Shown piece by piece: positions 10,601-17,204 of a DNA stretch of 64,000 nucleotides. The notes beneath the pieces were generated by a model. The model was not told the origin of the DNA, made no database searches, and was given only the letters and a program-made list of their open reading frames with translations. This DNA comes from a virus. The stretch covers positions 22,400 to 86,399 of IMG/VR virus record IMGVR_UViG_3300045918_000157, one strand, 5' to 3'. The position numbers and the translations under genes were made by a program. Numbering within the stretch: position 1 is the stretch's first letter; every line of letters begins with the position of its first letter.

Positions 10601-12294
10601 CATACAGCGCTGATCTGGATGTAGGTACGAATGATTTGAGTGTGAGTGTTTGGGTTAACACCACTGGCTATGGCCCTAGCAGTCTTATGCTGTTTCCAGA
10701 GCAGTTTGACAATGCGGTTTGGATTAAATCCAACATTACAGTAACCGCCAATGCGACGGTTGCACCAGACGGTAGCACGACTGCTGACAAACTTTCTGAA
10801 GGTACATCGGCAGCTATTGTGAATAGGGTATTTCAACTTCCTATGTTCGTAGCAGGCTTATATACATTCTCTGTCTATGCCAAACCTGCCGGAAGACAGT
10901 TTTTCGCTATTAATAGTTTTCAATCAGGTGGGACAGGTTTCTCAGCCATATTTGATCTGTCGTCAGGAACTGCTGTATCAGGTGGCGGGACAATCACGGC
11001 TGATTTGAACGGCTTTTATAGGTGTTCAGTCTCCGTGATCAGCCTTGCAGCAGTTCGTGAATTTGAGATTCGCATACTTTTAAACGCCATCACACCGCTG
11101 TATACTGGTGACGGAGTTTCTGGCATATACGTTTGGGGTGCCATGTGTTCACCGGGCCTACTACAGCCTTACAGGCCCGGCTTAACGACGGCCTATAACG
11201 GTACTGTCGCTTTAGTGGATCGCAGCGCAGCTACCGGACCGTCTTTCATGTTGGGTATGGATGGAAATGCCAAATTAGTTGCTACGCTCTATGACGGCAC
11301 AACCACCCGCACGGTCACCACGACAGCAGCCTACAACACCGGCACACCTACCAAGGCACGCTTGAACTACAGCGCTGGCCGACTGGCAATCAGCGTCAAC
11401 GGGCTTGAGGTGGCAAGCACTGTTGGTGCGCCGCTACTGACGCTGAACAACGCCGCTGCCACGCTGACCATCGGCAACAGCCGCACCCTAGACGCACCAT
11501 TCCCCGGCAGCATAGCCCTGCTCAAAGTCGGTGCAACACTACCTACTCCCGAACAGGCGGTGTTCATGTATGAGCAAGAAAAGCAAATGTTCCGTGACGG
11601 TGCGCAGATTACCTTACCTGCGGCCACAGCTGTTGCAGACCTTGCTTACGATGAACAGTTGGACAAGTGGGTAGCAATTCAGGCAGGAAATGAGTCTTCT
11701 TTCACAGGCTTGATACGTACTGCTACGGGAACACCTAGCTCTGGTAACTTCAGCAATGTTAGAGCGCAATCAGGCGTTAAGTTACTATCACGTATTACTG
11801 CTAACCCCGGTGTTGATGTTACGGTCCCGGCCTATGGATTGCGAGATGAACTGGTACGTAGAGCGGAGGCAGCAGCCAAGGCCAGTAAGACGCTTACGGT
11901 GTTTGATTTTGACGCAGTGGGCTTTACGGCCACTACGACGAACCTGAGCAATCAGTTGACAGTAGTGGCCTCTATTATAGGTACGCCTTACATCGGAATG
12001 GGTATTACAGGTGTTGGTATTCCTGTCAACACCATAATTACAAACATCAATGGTGCTATCTATACCATGAGTGCTAATGCAACGGCTACTGCAAATCTGG
12101 TGGCTATTGGTCAGTCAACATTTCAGACGCCTGCAGGATGGACGGCGACAGAGGTGCTATCGGCTGGTGCATCTAAGCGTGAAGGGCCAACCAAGGATTT
12201 TGTTAGAAACTTTGACGGATTTAGGGAAACCATACGCTTTGCAGTAGCTCCCGGCTCTGCTGCATGGGTCCAGATAACCGCCAAAAAGGAATGA
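7684..12294 (+). CDS. Giant modular tail fibre with CBM-like and split LamG domains
   Basis: This 1536-residue protein starts with an Ala-rich coiled coil (residues 1-150) that probably joins it to the tail. Then come a carbohydrate-binding-like module beginning LLPYAEQIDNAAW (about 189-335), a CBM4/9-like module beginning ELVSNGGFDSGTVGW (about 338-475) and a long beta-rich region. A second CBM4/9-like copy begins ELVTNGTFDVDTAGW (about 800-930). A LamG-like domain (DLSVSVWVNTT, resumed at ALVDRSAATGPSFML) is interrupted by a second jelly-roll module beginning LMLFPEQFDNAVW (about 1000-1165). Near the C-terminus there is a GMGITGVGIPVNTIITNI motif common in phage fibres. It is probably the main polysaccharide- or LPS-binding fibre. 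Confidence 0.8.
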   Translation: MPTAIESLTAQVNVLDTNTTALLAAVSDVKTDIIARVAEVFATNASAGDAARSAAAALISAAFASTDRGLASASAEQALNNASQALAIYGTTNAMNAALITAAAQTQLAQTAAVSASSVLQQDLSAISTALHRSPNPVTALFIYDTSRDSDGGAWVERMQHTSWMNEPLCGAWLTGGFASELLARGDNLLPYAEQIDNAAWIKGVGVSVIGNVRDPIGGLSAQKIDWSSAAVNAGFSNSNGSVVVPTGQPNIRSVWLRSDTPGTLIIGNPYYAAANLTANITTIWQKFELIQTPTATSDSIAVRKDAGSPATIEIYAPKLNRVGALPSTYSASPELVSNGGFDSGTVGWTATNGATLASTVSEITVTAGTAANGSASQAITTVIGQAYSINVTARKGTATDARLWVGTTAGAFNIGSVAAPTTTNTALQFVFVATGTTTYISLTSFGAVIGNTAFFSAVSCKQITTLATPYVPYSTQAGSYYQSSADGKFYKLGATYGTLVEVFRGNKAKFPRLSAIVAEAGSITIYDLTEKGCPMWMRFKTIGTSVQAAIFSGTIGSVAAINGLMCVGASNVSFGLFVQINFAKDTTVSNNGSTTGYNIQVVSLRNSTAGMIATLNYFPAAIASRDVNAVAMTVLPDAPIDIATGLQVPTIAVGTQGGTSIIRHDGTIISSAINPTSVAYTVFSPSGLWVSRNASIGSAYFYSNASISAGVIASPTGFLGGIPIRDGWVFRLAASKSVIGLGSSSPALPELTFVRTGIQSVAARLQATIADRYNTGYMTGDIRRCYLANTIVESISATELVTNGTFDVDTAGWTLINTGSATATVSAGVVTLNPVDIAGIARIRQQVNVTVGKAYNITFVGLSESGSPATVTVGTAAGGAEYFTVPSVSNTSTYSKVIVATSAQLWISYFKAGTVLGIYQVDSVSVKEVIADRSYKAAGANIFGTLVKSAVGVGSQLVAYSGFSPANYARETYSADLDVGTNDLSVSVWVNTTGYGPSSLMLFPEQFDNAVWIKSNITVTANATVAPDGSTTADKLSEGTSAAIVNRVFQLPMFVAGLYTFSVYAKPAGRQFFAINSFQSGGTGFSAIFDLSSGTAVSGGGTITADLNGFYRCSVSVISLAAVREFEIRILLNAITPLYTGDGVSGIYVWGAMCSPGLLQPYRPGLTTAYNGTVALVDRSAATGPSFMLGMDGNAKLVATLYDGTTTRTVTTTAAYNTGTPTKARLNYSAGRLAISVNGLEVASTVGAPLLTLNNAAATLTIGNSRTLDAPFPGSIALLKVGATLPTPEQAVFMYEQEKQMFRDGAQITLPAATAVADLAYDEQLDKWVAIQAGNESSFTGLIRTATGTPSSGNFSNVRAQSGVKLLSRITANPGVDVTVPAYGLRDELVRRAEAAAKASKTLTVFDFDAVGFTATTTNLSNQLTVVASIIGTPYIGMGITGVGIPVNTIITNINGAIYTMSANATATANLVAIGQSTFQTPAGWTATEVLSAGASKREGPTKDFVRNFDGFRETIRFAVAPGSAAWVQITAKKE

Positions 12295-12298
12295 GATT

Positions 12299-12754
12299 AT
12301 GCTGCGATTTGTCAACATGATGGGTAACGATGTGTGGAGCGAAGCAGATTTGAACAACTACGTGAGAGCACTCGTTGGCTCTGGTGTATCGGCTGATAGG
12401 CAACAAGAGCTACGTACAATCATGATTGGACACATATCACGCATGAGGCCAGCAACTGCATCTGAAATGGCAGAAATTGAAGAGGTCAAAGTTCTTACAG
12501 AAAATGCAGGCTTAGCACTTGTACAGGCAAGACTTGACATGATTCTCCTTCAGGAAGTTCTTGATCTTGAACCATCATTGCTCAGGCTAAGACAGCCACT
12601 GGTTATTCTAGACTCTACGACGCCTACAGGAAACAGTGATCTTGTAGAGATAGACTTGGCAGAGAGGGCGGCAGCGCAGTTAGCACTAGATAGCGCTAGT
12701 CCAGAAGCAACAGAGCTATTGAATACTAGAAATCCTACTGAGATGCCCACATGA
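12299..12754 (+). CDS. Hypothetical protein downstream of giant fibre
   Basis: The 151-residue protein has a good ribosome site (AAAGGA) five to seven bases before its ATG. It is mostly helical, with a first segment WSEADLNNYVRALVGSGVSADRQQELRT and a middle leucine-rich coiled coil. No family was recognised. The position directly behind the fibre gene and the overlap with the next start (ATGA) suggest a fibre chaperone or tail accessory role, but nothing in the sequence proves it. Confidence 0.6.
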   Translation: MLRFVNMMGNDVWSEADLNNYVRALVGSGVSADRQQELRTIMIGHISRMRPATASEMAEIEEVKVLTENAGLALVQARLDMILLQEVLDLEPSLLRLRQPLVILDSTTPTGNSDLVEIDLAERAAAQLALDSASPEATELLNTRNPTEMPT

Positions 12755-13233
12755 GAGTTGCTTTATTTATAGGTAATCACGCTGACTCAGCCTTTCTTGT
12801 TAAGCTTAGTGCGATTCTGACAAGGAAGTTCCAGAAGGGGCCTTACTCTAACGTTGTGCATGTAGAAGCTATTCACGAAGAGTTTAGTGATGGCTCTGTG
12901 ACAATTGCTAGTGCATCGTATATGGATAAGGGTGTCCGCTCTAAGATCACTACGCTAAACCCGCTACATTGGATTATGGTTGATGTACCTCAATGGGACG
13001 TAGAGTTATCACAGGATTATCTTTCTATGACAGTTGGGATGCCATACGATAGCCGTGGTGCTCTCGCAACGTGCCTTCCCGGCTCTCCTGACGCTGACAA
13101 GGCATTTTGTAATCAGTGGGTAGGTCATCCATTCCTTAAAGCGTCTGCTACGTTTGGGCCTCATCACTTTGCAGCTATCTGCTTGACAATCGGTAAAGAC
13201 ATCACAAAAGAATTTTTTGCTAGTAGGATATAA
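12751..13233 (+). CDS. NlpC/P60-like (permuted papain-fold) phage hydrolase
   Basis: This 160-residue protein overlaps the previous stop by four bases. The layout fits the permuted NlpC/P60 (YiiX/DUF830-type) family found next to phage fibre genes: VALFIGNHA, YSNVVHVEA, ASYMDKGVRSK, HWIMVDVP, YDSRGALAT and AFCNQWVGHPFLKASATFGPHHFAA. The Cys in FCNQWV would be the nucleophile. The catalytic His that normally follows YS is replaced by Asn, with a His three residues later, so activity may be altered. The likely role is murein or linkage cleavage during infection, or a purely structural one. Confidence 0.6.
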   Translation: MRVALFIGNHADSAFLVKLSAILTRKFQKGPYSNVVHVEAIHEEFSDGSVTIASASYMDKGVRSKITTLNPLHWIMVDVPQWDVELSQDYLSMTVGMPYDSRGALATCLPGSPDADKAFCNQWVGHPFLKASATFGPHHFAAICLTIGKDITKEFFASRI

Positions 13234-13254
13234 CTAACTGTTATCGGCGTCTAT

Positions 13255-13986
13255 ATGACCTTCCCAAAGTCCTCTGGTAATATGCTGCCAATACCAGACC
13301 CAACACCTCTGACAACGGATATGGTGCTGCGTGAAGTTCATGCGCTGCGCGAAGTGCTGGACATGCGGATAGCCGGTAATGATCGCCTGATAGCGATGTT
13401 GCAGGACTCTCTAGCAGAACGCGCAGTAGTTATACGAACACAAGTGGATCATTTACAGCAACTGCAGGACGAAAAGTTCCGCAGCATTCAGACGCAGTTC
13501 GTAGAGAGGGATACCAGAGCAGAACAGACAGCAAAAGATTCAAAAGTTGCGGTGGATGCGGCTTTGCAAGCTGCTAAAGAGGCTGTGGGCGAGCAAAATA
13601 AATCGAGTTCACTGGCTATTTCAAAAAGTGAAAGCGGAACGACAAAGCAGATTGATCAGATCAGCATAAATATAGCAACTAGCAATAGTAATCTGAATGA
13701 CAAGATTGATGATGTGAAGGGCCAGCAAGTAATTTTGAATGGTCAGCTTCTGCTTATGAGCGGTAAAATAGCAGGTGGTAATGATAACAAGGATGATAAC
13801 AGATCAAATATTGGCATTATAGTAGCAGTGTTAGCGGTAGTGGTAGCTGCTGCAGCTATGATTATAGACTTTAAAGGGGCTTCAGGGCCAGTAGGAACTC
13901 CATCTTTATCTGCATCCCCGCCTATTATCTATGTACAGCCGACACCTCAGACACAGGCACCAGTTGTAATTCAGCCTAATAAATAG
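13255..13986 (+). CDS. Membrane-anchored coiled-coil protein
   Basis: The 243-residue product contains a long coiled coil (LREVHALREVLDMRIAGNDR through ERDTRAEQTAKDSKVAVDAA and KIDDVKGQQ). One clear transmembrane segment follows near residues 185-205 (IGIIVAVLAVVVAAAAMII) and then a Pro/Gln-rich tail. This architecture recurs in phage late regions just upstream of lysis genes, where it is usually annotated only as a membrane protein. It could be a virion or lysis-linked protein. The ribosome site is weak. Confidence 0.65.
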   Translation: MTFPKSSGNMLPIPDPTPLTTDMVLREVHALREVLDMRIAGNDRLIAMLQDSLAERAVVIRTQVDHLQQLQDEKFRSIQTQFVERDTRAEQTAKDSKVAVDAALQAAKEAVGEQNKSSSLAISKSESGTTKQIDQISINIATSNSNLNDKIDDVKGQQVILNGQLLLMSGKIAGGNDNKDDNRSNIGIIVAVLAVVVAAAAMIIDFKGASGPVGTPSLSASPPIIYVQPTPQTQAPVVIQPNK

Positions 13987-14014
13987 TTTCCCCGTAGACC
14001 ACAAAAGGAGCTTT

Positions 14015-14038
14015 ATGAACGACCCACCTAAAGGATAA
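14015..14038 (+). other. Seven-codon mini-ORF with strong ribosome site
   Basis: AAAAGGAG at 14004-14011 precedes an ATG that encodes only MNDPPKG before TAA. The AAGGA within its last codons would serve the ATG at 14041. It may be a leader peptide or the relic of a gene whose body was lost by frameshift. Confidence 0.35.
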
Positions 14039-14145
14039 AAATGATTTTTTCAGAAACAATATTGGCATTCTTTGCCACAAAAAGTAAAGATGCCACCATC
14101 ACCAAGCGAAATTTTTCGCGTGTTTTCCACTACCTAGGACATATC

Positions 14146-14397
14146 ATGACCGCAATTTCTGATTTTGCCACGAAACAAGCTGAGTACAGCGCACGCATCG
14201 ACGCAGCATTGACAGGCCTATCGGCTGATGTTGACACACTCAGTGCCAAGGTCGCCGAACTGCAAGCAACGTCGGGTGCTATCACCGCAGAAGACCAAGC
14301 CCTGCTTGACCAAATTGATGCGCAAGTGGCTGCACTCGCTACACGCATCGAGGCTGCTGATGCACTGACACCACCGGCTGCGCCAACGAATCCCTAA
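14146..14397 (+). CDS. Small coiled-coil late protein
   Basis: Two starts are possible, and both have a purine-rich site. The ATG at 14041 would give 118 residues. The ATG at 14146 (AGGA, seven bases upstream) gives 83 residues and begins with the part that looks conserved in other phages (MTAISDFATKQAEYSARIDAAL). The protein is a coiled coil with SADVDTLSAKVAELQ and AEDQALLDQIDAQ heptads and a Pro-rich end. I prefer the shorter form. The function is unknown; small proteins like this often sit between fibre and lysis genes. Confidence 0.6.
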   Translation: MTAISDFATKQAEYSARIDAALTGLSADVDTLSAKVAELQATSGAITAEDQALLDQIDAQVAALATRIEAADALTPPAAPTNP

Positions 14398-14415
14398 GCG
14401 CTAACTGTCGGAAAC

Positions 14416-14446
14416 GTGCCTGTAGCTACGGCTATAGGCACTTTAT
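14416..14446 (+). terminator. Hairpin with UACG tetraloop, possible weak terminator
   Basis: An 11-bp stem (GTGCCTGTAGC / GCTATAGGCAC, one G-U pair) is closed by a C-UACG-G tetraloop, one of the most stable RNA loops, and followed by TTTATAGCTTTT. It lies in the gap before the GH12 gene and may cause partial termination or protect mRNA 3' ends. Confidence 0.45.
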
Positions 14447-14466
14447 AGCTTTTGAAGGAGTTTTTG

Positions 14467-15708
14467 ATGCCTAGTCCAACAAAACCAGAAGCGCAAGCAG
14501 CGCTGGCGGTTGCAGTTGAATATGTGGAAAGCATACCAAATGCCCCACCACCTACACCACCGCCTTTATACCAGTCATGGGTGCAAAACAAGCAGTATGC
14601 AGCTGGAACTATTGTGGCTTTCTCTGATGGCAAGCTCTATCGGGCCAAGTATGCAAATCCGGGGTATGACCCAACGGTAAGTACCTACTATTGGGAAGTG
14701 CACTTGCCTATCCCTGTAACCATCCCTACTACGGTCCCTCTTCCGGTGCCTGTTCCTATTCCTGTTCCTGCTGCTAGTGCCCCTACAGCTGCTCAGATGC
14801 CAGTTACAGACAGAAGTTCATACATTACCCTGCTCGGTAACCCCGCTAGCGGCTCTTTTGTTCTGGAAAACCCGTGGGGCGCTAACGGCATTACTAGAGG
14901 CCCTGCTGCAAATCAGTTTGAGTCTTTGATAGGTGTTCTTCCAACGCAGGGGCCAAATGGTGAAGTAGCATTTCGCTTAAAGTGGAGATGGCCTATACCA
15001 GCACCAGTAGGTACAGAGGTAAAAAGCTACTCAAGTATTATTGGTGGTAGACAGCCGGGTTACTATAGCAGTGATGCACTAATCGACGGTATGCAAGTAA
15101 TTACACCTCAAGGTGTTGTTCAAAGCGTCGCACCTACTGGCCATACACCCGGCACATTCATGCCACTGCAGTTACCGCTACCACCTGTCAAATGTAAATT
15201 TGCTGTATCTAACGTTGTGCCACCAACAGGACAGGGACAACTTGTTTTTGACATCTGGTTGCAAAGCACACCGGGGCAGACACGCGGCTTCAGTTCGGCA
15301 CCGTTTACGCATGAAATCATGATCCCATTGCAAAATTGGGGCAACTATGGCGCGCATAACAAGGGCCGTAATCCTACTTGGTATGACCACGACGCCACTA
15401 TAGGTGGTCGGCTATACCATGTTTACTGCACTAAAAAACCAGATGGTGTCTTTGATTACACTTTCGGAGGACAATGGGGTGCATGGGGCACTGGCTGGAA
15501 AATGGTTGCATTTTTGCCAGATAAGCTACCGATCACTGCAGCGGAAATTGACATCGGTGAGCTTATTAACTATATGACAACCAGAAAGGATGCTAAGGGC
15601 ACTCCATGGGCAACTGGTAAAGAGTACTTAGTAGCAGTTGAGTTGGGCGTTGAGCCGATTGACGGCACTGGTGACATAATTGTTTATGACTATAAGGTGA
15701 AACTATGA
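14467..15708 (+). CDS. GH12-family glycoside hydrolase with carbohydrate-binding module
   Basis: The ATG at 14467 has AAGGAG six bases upstream and gives 413 residues. Residues about 37-77 (YQSWVQNKQYAAGTIVAF, DGKLYRAKY, YYWEVH) match a CBM5/12-type chitin- or cellulose-binding module. A Pro/Val linker (residues 78-110) follows. Residues 115-413 align by eye with GH12 endoglucanases: GSFVLENPWGANG, KSYSSIIGG, FDIWLQSTP, THEIMIPLQNWG, GGRLYHVYC and a final YLVAVELGVEPIDGTG. Glu283 in EIMI and Glu396 in GVEP fall where GH12 has its nucleophile and acid/base. No signal peptide is seen, so it is probably a virion or lysis-released depolymerase. The substrate could be a beta-1,4-glucan capsule, biofilm cellulose or plant xyloglucan. 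Confidence 0.78.
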   Translation: MPSPTKPEAQAALAVAVEYVESIPNAPPPTPPPLYQSWVQNKQYAAGTIVAFSDGKLYRAKYANPGYDPTVSTYYWEVHLPIPVTIPTTVPLPVPVPIPVPAASAPTAAQMPVTDRSSYITLLGNPASGSFVLENPWGANGITRGPAANQFESLIGVLPTQGPNGEVAFRLKWRWPIPAPVGTEVKSYSSIIGGRQPGYYSSDALIDGMQVITPQGVVQSVAPTGHTPGTFMPLQLPLPPVKCKFAVSNVVPPTGQGQLVFDIWLQSTPGQTRGFSSAPFTHEIMIPLQNWGNYGAHNKGRNPTWYDHDATIGGRLYHVYCTKKPDGVFDYTFGGQWGAWGTGWKMVAFLPDKLPITAAEIDIGELINYMTTRKDAKGTPWATGKEYLVAVELGVEPIDGTGDIIVYDYKVKL

Positions 15709-16064
15709 ACAACACAATGACAAACCCAACAATTCTGGCGCTTATCTCCGTTATTAGGGCGATGCTTGTAGCTACAGGTGCAGTACGAGGCTTTATGTCC
15801 GACGATCTTTTAACTGAGTTTATTGGTGGCCTTATGGTGCTAATCCCTGTTCTATGGGCTATTGCTGAGCAGTATTACCTCGACATTAAAGCTAAGCATA
15901 GGGAAGTTATTGCTATTACAGCAGGGATTGTTATAGCAGATAATACAGTAGGGCCAACTCCGACTATCGCACCTATAGATGTACCAGCTACCATTGCAGC
16001 TATCAAGCCTCAAATTGTGGTTACCACACCCACTGCACCTCCTGTAGTGCTAGCTGCAGCGTAA
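15705..16064 (+). CDS. Candidate holin (Pam3 gp28-like)
   Basis: This 119-residue protein overlaps the GH12 stop by four bases. Two membrane-prone segments (ILALISVIRAMLVATGAVRGF and FIGGLMVLIPVLWAIAEQYYL) are joined by a short acidic turn, and a Pro/Ala-rich cytoplasmic tail follows. The MSDDLLTEFIGGLMVLIPVLWAI layout resembles phage holins of the Pam3 gp28 type. It opens the lysis cassette (holin, small membrane protein, endolysin, spanins), which supports the call. Confidence 0.65.
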   Translation: MNNTMTNPTILALISVIRAMLVATGAVRGFMSDDLLTEFIGGLMVLIPVLWAIAEQYYLDIKAKHREVIAITAGIVIADNTVGPTPTIAPIDVPATIAAIKPQIVVTTPTAPPVVLAAA

Positions 16065-16240
16065 TGCCTGATATATTACTCACGCTACTTGTGTATGCTG
16101 TGATCTTCGGTGCAGTGTTTTTGCTCATTTACAAGCTTGATATACCGGAGCCGTGGAAAGAGATACTCAAGATAGCAGCAGTTGTTATCAGTGTATTGTT
16201 TACATTCAGTATGCTATTCAGTGAATTGTGGAGAGCATAA
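16064..16240 (+). CDS. Small two-helix membrane protein, second holin or antiholin candidate
   Basis: The ATG shares its first base with the stop of the preceding gene (TAATG) and encodes 58 residues. Two hydrophobic helices (ILLTLLVYAVIFGAVFLLIY and ILKIAAVVISVLFTFSMLF) flank a short loop KLDIPEPWKE. Size, topology and a place directly before the endolysin fit a small holin or antiholin working with the upstream membrane protein. No specific family was recognised. Confidence 0.65.
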   Translation: MPDILLTLLVYAVIFGAVFLLIYKLDIPEPWKEILKIAAVVISVLFTFSMLFSELWRA

Positions 16241-16242
16241 GT

Positions 16243-16692
16243 TTGAAAGCCTCGCAGAACGCAGTAAAACTTGTCAAGTTGTCAGAAGGCTTTAGCGCAG
16301 TACCTTATAGATGTCCAGCCGGTGTACCTACTATTGGTTATGGCTCTACTCGATACCCTGACGGCAGACGAGTGACTATGGAGGATGCACCAATTTCTGA
16401 GGCTACGGCAGCACTGATGGTGCTTGCTACGCTTGGTGAATATGAGAATGCAGTTAATCGCTATGTCACTGTACCACTTAACCAGAATCAATACGACGCA
16501 TTGACCGACTTCGCATACAATGCTGGTGCAACCAACCTGCGTACAAGCACACTACTCAAGAAACTTAACAAAGGCGACTACATCGGTGCAGCACTTGAGT
16601 TCGGCAAGTGGATTTACGGTGGTGGTAAAAGGCTTTCAGGACTTGTTACTCGCCGTGCAGCAGAGAAGAACCTTTTTAACAAGCCTGTATGA
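16243..16692 (+). CDS. Endolysin, GH24 lysozyme
   Basis: A TTG at 16243 follows GGAG and the upstream stop and gives 149 residues; a GTG at 16228 is in frame but has no ribosome site. The sequence fits T4-type lysozyme (GH24): KLSEGF carries the catalytic Glu, and RCPAGVPTIGYGS forms the active-site beta hairpin. Later blocks (YDALTDFAYNAGATNL, LVTRRAAEKNLF) also match the family. It cleaves N-acetylmuramic acid-N-acetylglucosamine bonds in murein. There is no signal-anchor helix, so release needs the holin. The stop overlaps the spanin start (ATGA). Confidence 0.88.
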   Translation: MKASQNAVKLVKLSEGFSAVPYRCPAGVPTIGYGSTRYPDGRRVTMEDAPISEATAALMVLATLGEYENAVNRYVTVPLNQNQYDALTDFAYNAGATNLRTSTLLKKLNKGDYIGAALEFGKWIYGGGKRLSGLVTRRAAEKNLFNKPV

Positions 16693-17204
16693 CGTTGCCC
16701 TATAAATTGCTAGCTTATGGTGTCCTATTAGCGGCACTAATAGCAGGGTACTTTTCTTGGAGTAGTCACGAACAAGGTGTAGGTGCTGATGCAGAACGCG
16801 CTATTTGGGTAGAGAAGCTTGACAAGCAAAAAGCTGAAGCTGCTGCACTCCTGCTTACTGCACAGGACGAAGCTACTACTGCAAGAGGTAAACTTAAAGA
16901 TACGATAGAAGCATTGGGGAAACAACGTGAACAACTTCAAGCTGAAAACACTGCCAGCCTGCGTAACTATGCTACTACTCACCGCTTGCAGTACACCACC
17001 ACGGGAAGTGGGCAAGGTTGTGGTAACGCCAAAGGCAGAGCGGCAGGCTCCACCAGTGACACAAGCACCACCATCGTACAGCTTCCAGAAAAGATTAACG
17101 GAAATCTTTTCCGACTAGCAGGGGATGCAGACAGTCTCAAAATAGACTACGGCATCCTGTACAACTATGTTAACAACCCTAAGCTTGTCTGCGAGCTACG
17201 TTAG
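16689..17204 (+). CDS. Rz: Inner-membrane spanin (Rz-like)
   Basis: The 171-residue protein begins with a signal-anchor helix (LLAYGVLLAALIAGYF) and continues as a periplasmic coiled coil rich in Lys, Gln and Ala (residues 35-95). This is the standard i-spanin layout. Its partner o-spanin is encoded inside it in another frame. Together they bridge the envelope and fuse the inner and outer membranes in the last lysis step. It overlaps the endolysin by four bases and ends tail-to-tail with the leftward SbcC-like gene, overlapping it by four bases. Confidence 0.82.
   Translation: MTLPYKLLAYGVLLAALIAGYFSWSSHEQGVGADAERAIWVEKLDKQKAEAAALLLTAQDEATTARGKLKDTIEALGKQREQLQAENTASLRNYATTHRLQYTTTGSGQGCGNAKGRAAGSTSDTSTTIVQLPEKINGNLFRLAGDADSLKIDYGILYNYVNNPKLVCELR
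16927..17118 (+). CDS. Rz1: Outer-membrane spanin lipoprotein (Rz1-like), nested in Rz
   Basis: This 63-residue frame starts at a GTG within the i-spanin gene. It has a short signal peptide with the lipobox LLTACST at residues 17-23, then a Pro-rich mature part (QAPPVTQAPPS). Small size, lipobox, proline content and full nesting are the hallmarks of lambda-type Rz1. The lipidated Cys would anchor it in the outer membrane. Confidence 0.8.
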   Translation: MNNFKLKTLPACVTMLLLTACSTPPREVGKVVVTPKAERQAPPVTQAPPSYSFQKRLTEIFSD

